Source: an uncultured Collinsella sp. (GTDB taxonomy: Bacteria; Actinomycetota; Coriobacteriia; Coriobacteriales; Coriobacteriaceae). Taken from it: a stretch of DNA of 11,969 nucleotides. The notes under the pieces are model-generated. The model was not told the DNA's origin. It ran no database searches and saw nothing but the letters and a program-made list of their open reading frames with translations. A program made the position numbers and the translations under genes. Of the stretch, positions 5,856-11,969 are shown piece after piece (the first letter of the stretch is position 1; every line of letters begins with the position of its first letter). The stretch spans positions 1 through 11,969 of the forward strand of contig CABTZM010000047.1 in the NCBI GenBank assembly GCA_902489295.1. Direction: 5' to 3'.

Positions 5856-7193
5856 CTACTTACCAAAAATCGCAGCGAACAATCCCTTGCGTTTGGGCTT
5901 TTCTTCTCGGTAGGAACCCTCAGCTGCCGCTGCAACCTGGCGCGGTTGCTCGCCGTCTCCACGGCGCACAATCTGGTATAGGAACGGCGATTTAACGTAT
6001 TTGACCTCGATGGGCGTGGCGTGTACGGTGCTCTCGCCGGACAGATGCAGGCTCGGGTTGAGCGGTGCCACGATATGCGTCTCGCGCTTGTCGCTAAACA
6101 CCACCGCGGCCGCACGACCCGTCTGGCCGTTCACGGCAATTCGCACCTGCTCGCCATCGCGACTGTCCGTCGCCGGACGATCGACAAAGTACACCGGCAC
6201 CATAACTAGGCCGTCCTTGTGCTTGCGGGCCTTGCGCGCCCAGGTGCGGATGCTCTTTTTATTGAGCCCCAGTACAGCCTCGGCGTCGTTGCCCGCAACG
6301 TCGAGCGCCAGCTTATCAATAACCACCTGGTCCTTGGTAGACGCATCGACGGAGACGACGCGAAAGTCGCCTTCCTGCATGGCGGGATCGAACGGACCGA
6401 CCTTGGCAAAGTCCCACGGCTCCAAAATGCCCATGAGGCGAACGTCCAGGTAGTTTGCCCTGGGGTATGCCCAGTCGAGCACCTCGTAGTACACCAAGGT
6501 CTCCTTGCTCAGGCCCTTGCCCGGGAAGCTCGCCATCATGCGCAAGTCCGCCAGCGCCATGGGGAAATAGAAGAGCATCATGTCGTTTTTGATCGCGTCT
6601 TCCACGTCGTGCCCGGCAAAGGCATCCGGATACTGGCGCACCAGCTGCAGCGCGTTGGCACGTGCCTGCTGCGGCGAGATTTCGCAGGGAATACCCTGCT
6701 CGGGAACATACTCCGCACCAACGCCCATGGTCAGGCGCTTGCTAAACGTCCCCGGCTTGAGCAGGTCCGCAATGCCGATCTTATTGCCGCAGGACGGGCA
6801 CTCAAACACACGCTGCGTTGACTCGCCCTCAAAGGACGCTCCGCAGAAGGGGCAAGGAATGCTCACATGCGTGGCCTCTTGAAACTCCTGCGCCGTGCCG
6901 CGATCCTCCCACAGCAGATGTTCCAGAACCGACTGATTGCGCCAGTGCGAATTGAAGAAATACCAGTCCGGGTCCTCCGGGCGCTCGAGTTGCGACACAT
7001 GCGTGAGCTTGAGCAGTCCATCCACTACCGTCAACGGCGTATGGCGAATGCCCAAAGCGCTCTTGGGCTCTCCGGCGTCCGCCTGCCACGGAATGACCGC
7101 ACCGCAATAAGCGCACTCAAAGCTGCGCTTAGCTTGGTGCGAGTACATAGGGCCGCCGCAGTTTTGACATTTAATGGCAAACATCTCGTCCAT
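5856..7193 (-). CDS. Double zinc-ribbon protein (TFIIB-type zinc ribbon family)
   Basis: A 445-residue protein. Two zinc ribbons are visible: Cys9, Cys12, Cys27, Cys30 near the N-terminus, and Cys114, Cys117, Cys132, Cys135. All eight ligands are present. The remainder (about 150-415) is a large domain I cannot name, with YFPMALADLRMM, WDFAKVGPFDP and VMVPVYFVDRP. The C-terminus is basic then hydrophobic (EKPKRKGLFAAIFGK) and might bind a membrane. No signal peptide is seen. The domain order recalls uncharacterised bacterial proteins of the YdjG type, which sit near SPFH or TPM proteins, but those are not here. ATG at 7193 has GGAGG eight bases upstream. The gene is divergent from the metal exporter, and its upstream region carries a 19-bp palindrome. 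Confidence 0.88.
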   Translation of the reverse strand: MDEMFAIKCQNCGGPMYSHQAKRSFECAYCGAVIPWQADAGEPKSALGIRHTPLTVVDGLLKLTHVSQLERPEDPDWYFFNSHWRNQSVLEHLLWEDRGTAQEFQEATHVSIPCPFCGASFEGESTQRVFECPSCGNKIGIADLLKPGTFSKRLTMGVGAEYVPEQGIPCEISPQQARANALQLVRQYPDAFAGHDVEDAIKNDMMLFYFPMALADLRMMASFPGKGLSKETLVYYEVLDWAYPRANYLDVRLMGILEPWDFAKVGPFDPAMQEGDFRVVSVDASTKDQVVIDKLALDVAGNDAEAVLGLNKKSIRTWARKARKHKDGLVMVPVYFVDRPATDSRDGEQVRIAVNGQTGRAAAVVFSDKRETHIVAPLNPSLHLSGESTVHATPIEVKYVKSPFLYQIVRRGDGEQPRQVAAAAEGSYREEKPKRKGLFAAIFGK

Positions 7194-7220
7194 GGAAACG
7201 TCCTCCTTTGCACAAAGCTG

Positions 7221-7239
7221 TCGACATTAAGTATGTCGA
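7221..7239. promoter_or_regulatory. 19-bp palindrome, candidate operator
   Basis: TCGACAT (7221-7227) and ATGTCGA (7233-7239) form a perfect 7-bp inverted repeat around TAAGT. It lies 28 to 46 bases upstream of the ATG of the zinc-ribbon gene and just upstream of its ribosome-binding site. That position and length suit a dimeric repressor site, possibly covering the -10 region. Confidence 0.5.
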
Positions 7240-7248
7240 GCAAACAGG

Positions 7249-7268
7249 CACATGCCCATACCCATGTG
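7249..7268. repeat. Second inverted repeat in the divergent gap
   Basis: CACATG (7249-7254) and CATGTG (7263-7268) are inverse complements with an 8-base spacer. It lies in the same intergenic stretch as the 19-bp palindrome, nearer the metal exporter. No promoter match around it is convincing. Confidence 0.35.
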
Positions 7269-7410
7269 GCCCAAAATGGACCACCCAGGCAGACGAGAAG
7301 GCTCGCTCGTTAGCACCGGCAGACTATTGCTGCATTTTCTGAGCATCGGTGCACGGCGCCCCCGCGCGAGCTACACTATCCCCTTAAACATGATTGTGAG
7401 GACGACCGCT

Positions 7411-8592
7411 ATGCTATTTGTAAATCGGCTGGTACATACGCTTGTTCCCGGCAGCGAGAGCGAGCCGGTCGATGCATCTTGCCGCACCAACGCGGGCTTT
7501 TCCGCAAGCCTCGTCTGCATTGGCCTCAACATCACCCTGTGCCTGGCCAAGGGCATCGCGGGCCTGCTCGCCGGCTCCGTCTCCCTCATCGCCGACGCTT
7601 TCAACAACCTCTCCGATGCCTCGAGCAACATCGTAAGCCTGCTCGGGTTCCGCCTTGCCAGCCGCCCGGCAGACGAAGGCCACCCCTATGGCCACGGCCG
7701 CTACGAGTACCTAGCCGGTCTGTTCGTCGCCGTCCTGGTTTGCGCCGTCGGCATCAACCTGATCCTCGAATCGGTCACCAAGATCATCAAGCCTTCCCCC
7801 ACCGCATATTCGGTGCTCTCCTTAGCCGCCCTCGTCTTGTCCATGCTCGTTAAGCTCTGGATGGCCGCGTTCAACCGCACGTTGGGCGACCGCATCGACT
7901 CAGAGACGCTCATCGCCACAGCACAGGACTCCAAAAACGACGTCATCACCTCGGGCTCGGTCCTGGTGGCGGCGCTTATTTCGCAGACGACCGGCTTTGA
8001 CCTCGATGGCTGGGCAGGCCTGGGCGTGGGCATCTTCATCTGCATCAGCGGCATGGGCCTGGTGCGCGACGCCATCAGCCCGTTGCTGGGGCAAGCGCCC
8101 GACCCCAAGCTCGTCCAGGCAATCCGCGACAAGATCATGTCCTATCCGCAGGTCTTGGGCACACACGACCTGATGGTGCACGACTACGGCCCCGGTCGTC
8201 AGTTTGCCAGCGCCCACGTGGAGATGCCCGGCGAGGGCGACGCGTTTGAACATCACGAGATCCTGGACACCATCGAGCACGACATCAAGCGCCAGATGGG
8301 CATTGACATCACGCTGCACTGCGACCCCATCGCGACAACCGGCGATGATTTGCGCGGCTGGGTCAAGCGCGGCATCATGCAGATCGACCCCGCACTCTCC
8401 ATCCACGACCTGCACGAGCACGACGGGTTCGTTTCGTTTGACCTGGTGCGTCCCGACGGCTTTGATATATCCGACGAGGAGCTGCTGGAGCTCGTCACGC
8501 GCATCGTGCACGAGCGCCGGCCCAACGTCTCGTGCGTCGTCACATTTGATTCGGGCTTCAGCTCGCCCGAGCGTCCGGCCGAGCAGCTGTAG
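7411..8592 (+). CDS. Cation diffusion facilitator family transporter
   Basis: A 393-residue membrane protein that should export a divalent metal in exchange for protons, working as a dimer. About six membrane segments fit residues 29-50, 55-80, 102-122, 134-152, 172-194 and 200-219. The family motif HPYGHGRYEY follows helix 2. Transport-site residues by alignment to YiiP are Asn65 and Asp69 in helix 2 (NNLSD) and Asp173 and Asp177 in helix 5 (DSKND). The usual zinc-type His is replaced, which points to manganese or iron rather than zinc (inference). A cytosolic dimerisation domain (about 220-310) is followed by an extra domain (about 315-393) seen in longer members. The frame is open to 7252, but ATG 7411 has GAGGAC about nine bases upstream and starts where homology should begin. 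ATG 7390 is an alternative. Confidence 0.9.
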   Translation: MLFVNRLVHTLVPGSESEPVDASCRTNAGFSASLVCIGLNITLCLAKGIAGLLAGSVSLIADAFNNLSDASSNIVSLLGFRLASRPADEGHPYGHGRYEYLAGLFVAVLVCAVGINLILESVTKIIKPSPTAYSVLSLAALVLSMLVKLWMAAFNRTLGDRIDSETLIATAQDSKNDVITSGSVLVAALISQTTGFDLDGWAGLGVGIFICISGMGLVRDAISPLLGQAPDPKLVQAIRDKIMSYPQVLGTHDLMVHDYGPGRQFASAHVEMPGEGDAFEHHEILDTIEHDIKRQMGIDITLHCDPIATTGDDLRGWVKRGIMQIDPALSIHDLHEHDGFVSFDLVRPDGFDISDEELLELVTRIVHERRPNVSCVVTFDSGFSSPERPAEQL

Positions 8593-8606
8593 CCCGCTTA
8601 ACAGCT
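8585..8606. terminator. Weak hairpin between convergent genes
   Basis: AGCTGT (8585-8590) pairs with ACAGCT (8601-8606) around a 10-base loop. It overlaps the stop region of both converging genes. No long T-tract follows on either strand, so it is only a weak candidate. Confidence 0.25.
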
Positions 8607-9594
8607 AGTTTCCCTGCGCGCCCGAGATACCGTTTTGTAGGGCGTTCCAGGCATCCGTCGCCATGTCGCCCAAGTTCTGCGCGGTATTGCCCAGGTTTTG
8701 TGCCGTATCGCCCAGCTCTTGCGCCTTGTCTCCCAACTCCTGTGCCTTGTTGCTCAAGTCCTCCAGCGTATTGGAGCTCGAGCTGTCGGTACCGCTTTGG
8801 CCGTCGGACGAGTTGCCCGAGCTGTTCTTGTGCGTGAGTTGAATTTCGAGGTTGCCGTTGTCGTTATAGTAGGCAGAAGTAACGACCCAATTGGCATCGA
8901 CGACGGGCGTTGAGCCATCATCAGTCAGGACCACGGCATTCGAAAGATCGGCGCCGCGCGACTTGAGGAGCTTCTTGGCGTTGGACCAGTACTGCCCCGG
9001 GATATCGCTCAGATCGACGGTGCTAGACGAAGCGGACTCGGTTTGCTCGGCAGCGGTATCGGCCGTTGAACTCCCTCGCTTGTTGAGCATGCCCGACACG
9101 ATGGCAAACACAATCGAGAGGGCAAAGAAGATCGCCAGCACGATGAGGATCTTCTTGATCACGCTCGACGAACGCGACGGCTTCTTCTCCTCGTCCTCGC
9201 CATATTGCGGAATCGACTTGGGGTACACGCGATACGGCTCGCGCGACTCGTAGCGAGGCTGCGCCGTGCGAGGCATATACGTCGTCTGCTGGGGCTGCGG
9301 AATGGGATTCTGCGGCAGGTCATCATAGGGATTCGGTGTCGAAGCGGCATAAGAATCCTGCGACGCATAATCAAACGGGTCCGGAGCTGCGTTGCCATGG
9401 GGGCCTTGCGAAGATGCAGCGCAAGAATCCTGCGCCGTGTCGCCATAGCCCATAACCCGGGTGGGCTCGGCAGAAGGCTGCGTCGCGGCGGGGTCGGTAT
9501 ATCCGGGGTTGGGAACAACGCGGGTCGCATCGGCGCTATCGCCAGCCTGCGCGGAACCGTAGCCGCCCATCACGGTTGTCTTGTCCTGATCCAT
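8605..9594 (-). CDS. Single-pass membrane protein with PASTA-like domain and heptad-repeat tail
   Basis: A 329-residue protein. Residues 1-140 are disordered, rich in Pro, Gln, Tyr, Ser and Ala, with three similar TRV-like motifs: DKTTVMG (4-10), DATRVV (22-27) and EPTRVMG (43-49). A basic stretch precedes one membrane segment (about 149-170), so the N-terminus is probably inside and the rest outside. Residues about 195-255 (DIPGQYWSNAKKLLKSRG, then a strand-rich end) resemble a PASTA domain, which in kinases and penicillin-binding proteins binds cell wall. Residues 280-314 are five heptads starting at Leu280, 287, 294, 301 and 308. A Ser/Asn-rich spacer separates the two. The start at 9594 has AAAGGA eight bases upstream. 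The role is unknown; the TRV motifs could be phosphothreonine sites read by an FHA protein (inference). It has a promoter-like TAGAAT upstream and is separated from fhs by a terminator. Confidence 0.85.
   Translation of the reverse strand: MDQDKTTVMGGYGSAQAGDSADATRVVPNPGYTDPAATQPSAEPTRVMGYGDTAQDSCAASSQGPHGNAAPDPFDYASQDSYAASTPNPYDDLPQNPIPQPQQTTYMPRTAQPRYESREPYRVYPKSIPQYGEDEEKKPSRSSSVIKKILIVLAIFFALSIVFAIVSGMLNKRGSSTADTAAEQTESASSSTVDLSDIPGQYWSNAKKLLKSRGADLSNAVVLTDDGSTPVVDANWVVTSAYYNDNGNLEIQLTHKNSSGNSSDGQSGTDSSSSNTLEDLSNKAQELGDKAQELGDTAQNLGNTAQNLGDMATDAWNALQNGISGAQGN
8653..8757 (-). repeat. Five 21-bp tandem repeats encoding heptads
   Basis: Each 21-bp unit encodes a heptad: LSNKAQE, LGDKAQE, LGDTAQN, LGNTAQN, LGDMATD. 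The Leu every seven residues and the Ala/Gln pattern fit a coiled coil or a late-embryogenesis-like amphipathic helix. Copies differ at codon level, so expansion is not recent. Confidence 0.8.
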
Positions 9595-9639
9595 GCAACG
9601 ATTCCTTTCCGTCGCGCGTGAGCATCAAGTTATCCATGC

Positions 9640-9645
9640 ATTCTA
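9640..9645 (-). promoter_or_regulatory. Candidate -10 element (TAGAAT) for the membrane-protein gene
   Basis: On the minus strand TAGAAT lies 45 bases upstream of the ATG at 9594, inside GGGTAGAATGC. No clear -35 is present at 16-18 bases. The leader would be about 38 bases. Confidence 0.35.
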
Positions 9646-9711
9646 CCCGCGCAAAAGCCTATGATGGGCAGAGCCCGTCGGTATCTACAAGACATGCGCG
9701 GGCCTAAGGAT

Positions 9712-9749
9712 AAAAAAAGCCCCGCCGGGCCTTGTGGGCACGGCGGGGC
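9712..9749 (-). terminator. Rho-independent terminator after fhs
   Basis: On the minus strand GCCCCGCCG pairs exactly with CGGCGGGGC across a 13-base loop (9-bp stem, plus-strand arms 9719-9727 and 9741-9749), followed by seven Ts and A. It ends the fhs transcript 26 bases past its stop. Confidence 0.93.
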
Positions 9750-9774
9750 GGACAAGCAGCTATGGGCAGCAGGC

Positions 9775-11442
9775 TTAGAACAGGCCGGTGATGTTGCCGT
9801 CGTTGTCGACGTCGATGTTCTCGGCCGCGGGAACCTTGGGCAGGCCCGGCATGGTCAGAACACTGCCAGTCAGTGCGACCACAAAGTGGGCACCGGCGGA
9901 AACCTTGAGCTCGCGCACCGTGATGCGGAAGTTCTCGGGAGCGCCCAGGGCCTTGGCGTTATCGCTAAAGCTGTACTGCGTCTTGGCCACGCACACCGGC
10001 AGGTTGCCAAAGCCGTTCTCGCGCAGCTCGGCGAGCTGGCGCTTGGCGGCCGGCGTAAAGTCAACGCCGTCGGCGCGGTAGACCTTGGTGGCAATGGCCT
10101 CAAGAGCGTCGGCCACATCGGCGCCGTCCTCATAGGCAAACTTGAGCTCGCTCGGCTGCTCAATCAGACGCATGACCTCATCGGCAAGCTCGAGCGCGCC
10201 CTCGCCGCCCTTGGCCCAGACCTCGGAAAGCTTAACGTTGACGCCGAGCTTCTGGCACTCGGACTCGATGAGCGCAAGCTCGGCCTCGGTGTCCGTCGGG
10301 AAGCGGTTGATGGCGACCACGCAGGGCAGACCATAAACGTTCTGGATGTTGTCGACGTGACGCAGCAGGTTGGGCATGCCGGCCTTGAGTGCCTCGAGGT
10401 TCTCCTCGTTGAGGTCGGCCTTGGCGACGCCACCGTTGTACTTCAGCGCACGAGCGGTCGCGACGACCACGACGGCGCTGGGGCGAACGCCCGTCATACG
10501 GCACTTGATGTCGAGGAACTTCTCGGCACCCAGATCGGCACCGAAGCCGGCCTCGGTAATGGCAACATCGCCAAAGCGCATCGCCATACGCGTGGCCATG
10601 ATAGAGTTGCAGCCGTGGGCGATGTTGGCGAAGGGGCCGCCGTGGACAAACGCGGGCGTGCCCTCGAGCGTTTGCACCAGGTTGGGCTTGAGCGCGTCCT
10701 TAAGCAACGCGGCCATGGCACCCTGGGCCTTAAGGTCGCGGGCACGGACGGGCTCGCCGGCAAAGCTGTAGCCGACGACGATCTCGCCCAGGCGCTCCTT
10801 GAGGTCGCTGATGCTCGTAGACAGGCACAGGATTGCCATGACCTCGGAGGCGACGGTGATATCGAAGCCGTCCTCGCGCGGCACGCCCTGGGCCTTACCG
10901 CCAATACCGTCGATGACGTGGCGCAGCTGACGGTCGTTCATATCGACGACGCGCTTCCAAGTGATGCGTTTAACGTCGATGCCAAGCTGGTTGCCCTGCT
11001 GGATGTGGTTATCAAGCATGGCGGCCAGCAGGTTGTTGGCAGCACCGATGGCATGGAAGTCGCCGGTAAAGTGCAGGTTGATATCCTCCATGGGGATCAC
11101 CTGAGCCCAGCCGCCGCCGGCAGCACCGCCCTTAACACCAAAGACGGGGCCGAGCGAAGGCTCGCGCAGGGCCACGGCACTCTTGACGCCGCGACGACGC
11201 AGGCCATCGGCCAGACCGATGGTCGTGGTGGTCTTGCCCTCGCCCGCAGGCGTTGGGTTGATAGCGGTCACGAGGACGAGCTTGGCCTGGTGATCGGTCG
11301 GCTCGTTGAGCAGTGAATAGTCGACCTTAGCCTTGTCGAAGCCGTACGGAATAAGGTGCTTAACGTCGACGCCGGCGTTCTTGGCCACCTCGGTAATAGG
11401 CAGCGGCGTGACAGAACGTGCGATTTCGATGTCAGTAGGCAT
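9775..11442 (-). CDS. fhs: Formate--tetrahydrofolate ligase
   Basis: A 555-residue cytosolic enzyme joining formate to tetrahydrofolate with ATP to make 10-formyl-tetrahydrofolate, for purine synthesis and one-carbon flow. The length matches the usual 555-560 residues. Visible signatures are the nucleotide-binding [20 protein letters not shown] (62-81), [20 protein letters not shown] (105-124) and [15 protein letters not shown] (127-141). The frame is open to 11517, but MPTDIEIAR at 11442 has AAAGGA six bases upstream and begins where the family does, and the candidate promoter overlaps the extension. It is a single-gene unit with its own terminator. The promoter region carries paired repeats that might regulate it. 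Confidence 0.97.
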   Translation of the reverse strand: MPTDIEIARSVTPLPITEVAKNAGVDVKHLIPYGFDKAKVDYSLLNEPTDHQAKLVLVTAINPTPAGEGKTTTTIGLADGLRRRGVKSAVALREPSLGPVFGVKGGAAGGGWAQVIPMEDINLHFTGDFHAIGAANNLLAAMLDNHIQQGNQLGIDVKRITWKRVVDMNDRQLRHVIDGIGGKAQGVPREDGFDITVASEVMAILCLSTSISDLKERLGEIVVGYSFAGEPVRARDLKAQGAMAALLKDALKPNLVQTLEGTPAFVHGGPFANIAHGCNSIMATRMAMRFGDVAITEAGFGADLGAEKFLDIKCRMTGVRPSAVVVVATARALKYNGGVAKADLNEENLEALKAGMPNLLRHVDNIQNVYGLPCVVAINRFPTDTEAELALIESECQKLGVNVKLSEVWAKGGEGALELADEVMRLIEQPSELKFAYEDGADVADALEAIATKVYRADGVDFTPAAKRQLAELRENGFGNLPVCVAKTQYSFSDNAKALGAPENFRITVRELKVSAGAHFVVALTGSVLTMPGLPKVPAAENIDVDNDGNITGLF

Positions 11443-11482
11443 GGGCGGTCCTTTCGTTACCGAATGAGAAAAAGACCAATTC

Positions 11483-11510
11483 AGCATAGCACGGGCGCGC
11501 AATAGTAAAA
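11483..11510 (-). promoter_or_regulatory. Candidate fhs promoter
   Basis: On the minus strand TATGCT (11488-11483) is a 5-of-6 -10 match. TTTACT (11509-11504) is a -35 candidate at a short 15-base spacing; TTTTAC gives 16 but fewer matches. The transcript would start near 11476, leaving a leader of about 34 bases. Confidence 0.5.
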
Positions 11511-11516
11511 CGCCCA

Positions 11517-11558
11517 TAACCGATGAACGGCGATATGTTTACCCGATGCCCGGCGATA
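11517..11558. repeat. Two 19-bp direct repeats upstream of the fhs promoter
   Basis: TAACCGATGAACGGCGATA (11517-11535) and TACCCGATGCCCGGCGATA (11540-11558) match at 16 of 19 positions. Starts are 23 bases apart, about two helical turns. Each holds CCG-N5-CGG, a small palindrome. They lie just upstream of the -35 candidate of fhs, a usual place for activator binding. Confidence 0.65.
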
Positions 11559-11586
11559 GCCCAACAGCCCGCCAAAACAAAGCGCC

Positions 11587-11969
11587 CTAAACGGTAGGTT
11601 CAATCCCCAGGTGCTCAAAGGTGCGCAGGGTTGCCTGACGGCCCTGCGGCGTACGAATCATCAACCCGCACTGCAGCAAATAGGGCTCATAGACATCCTC
11701 GAGCGTGCCCGGGTCCTCGCCCACCGCGCTGGCAAGGGTCGTAAGTCCCACGGCACGACCGGAGAACGTCTTGGCAAGCGTCTCCAAGATACGAATATCC
11801 ATCCAGTCCAGGCCGAGCTCGTCGATCTCGAAGAACTCGAGCGCCTGGCGACAGATATCGAGCTCGATGGGACCGTTGCCGCGCACCTGTGCGTAATCGC
11901 GCACGCGCTTGAGCAGGCGGTTGGCAAGACGTGGCGTGCCGCGCGAACGCGAGCCGATCTCGAGTGCAC
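11587..11969 (-). CDS. ruvB: Holliday junction branch migration ATPase RuvB, C-terminal part
   Basis: The 126 visible residues are the C-terminal end of RuvB and the frame runs off the window edge. SRSRGTPRLANRLLKRVRDYAQV is the sensor-II region of the AAA+ small domain, whose Arg contacts ATP in the hexamer. After it comes the winged-helix DNA-binding domain (LGLDWMDIRILETLAKTFSG, AVGLTTLASAVGED, EPYLLQCGLMIRTPQGR). RuvB drives branch migration with RuvA before RuvC resolves the junction. The stop is TAG at 11589-11587. The 144-base gap to fhs holds no strong terminator for ruvB. Confidence 0.95.
   Translation of the reverse strand, partial: ALEIGSRSRGTPRLANRLLKRVRDYAQVRGNGPIELDICRQALEFFEIDELGLDWMDIRILETLAKTFSGRAVGLTTLASAVGEDPGTLEDVYEPYLLQCGLMIRTPQGRQATLRTFEHLGIEPTV

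Noticed and set aside
7252..7410. N-terminal extension of the metal exporter
   Set aside because: The stretch is Arg/Pro-rich, lacks family similarity, runs through the intergenic inverted repeat, and has a worse start signal than ATG 7411.
8653..8757. Possible CRISPR-like or VNTR array
   Set aside because: The 21-bp units are contiguous, without spacers, and explained by protein heptads in frame.
9661..11316. Long open frame (551 codons) antisense to fhs
   Set aside because: Its composition is the mirror of the fhs codon bias in GC-rich DNA, it spans the fhs terminator, and it shows no domain pattern.
11443..11517. 25-residue N-terminal extension of Fhs
   Set aside because: It covers the candidate promoter; the ATG at 11442 has a ribosome-binding site and matches the usual start of the family.

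Overview
The window looks like a chromosomal piece of a high-GC Gram-positive bacterium, most likely a gut Coriobacteriia such as Collinsella (inference). The reasons are GC-rich coding sequence with strong codon bias, an LAxTG-type sorting signal of the kind read by class E sortases, and no outer-membrane features. I could not run a database search.

Layout. (1) 1-2068, + strand: the 3' part of a large surface enzyme with a probable ricin-like beta-trefoil remnant, a PI-PLC X catalytic domain, beta-sandwich repeats, a Gly/Ser linker and an LADTG sorting signal, followed by a clear terminator at 2104-2139. (2) 2164-2433, - strand: a small PH-fold-like protein. (3) 2602-4757, + strand: a likely three-gene run of a DUF1016/YhcG PD-(D/E)xK nuclease, a compact ADP-ribosylglycohydrolase and an unrecognised 73-residue protein. 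(4) 4758-5270: mostly non-coding by length. It holds an untracked 30-codon ORF (4901-4993) behind a structured leader whose ribosome-binding site can fold into a hairpin, ending in a perfect 10-bp hairpin at 5016-5041. This is the best candidate in the window for something undescribed, possibly a type I toxin-like unit. (5) 5271-5739, - strand: a small protein whose C-terminal SHOCT domain lies in a different frame, in a patch of lower GC. (6) 5856-7193, - strand: a double zinc-ribbon protein, divergent from (7) 7411-8592, + strand: a cation diffusion facilitator with a manganese-like metal site. The 217-bp gap between them carries two inverted repeats. (8) 8605-9594, - strand: a single-pass membrane protein with a disordered N-terminus carrying TRV-type motifs, a PASTA-like outer domain and a C-terminal heptad repeat. 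(9) 9775-11442, - strand: fhs, with a strong terminator, a promoter and two 19-bp direct repeats just upstream of the promoter. (10) 11587-11969, - strand: the C-terminal end of ruvB, running off the window.

Functionally this is a mix of housekeeping genes (fhs for one-carbon metabolism, ruvB for Holliday junction migration, a metal exporter) and accessory genes (surface phospholipase, nuclease plus ADP-ribosylglycohydrolase, SHOCT/PH/zinc-ribbon proteins of the envelope- or stress-associated type). No tRNA, rRNA, CRISPR array, transposase or phage gene was seen.
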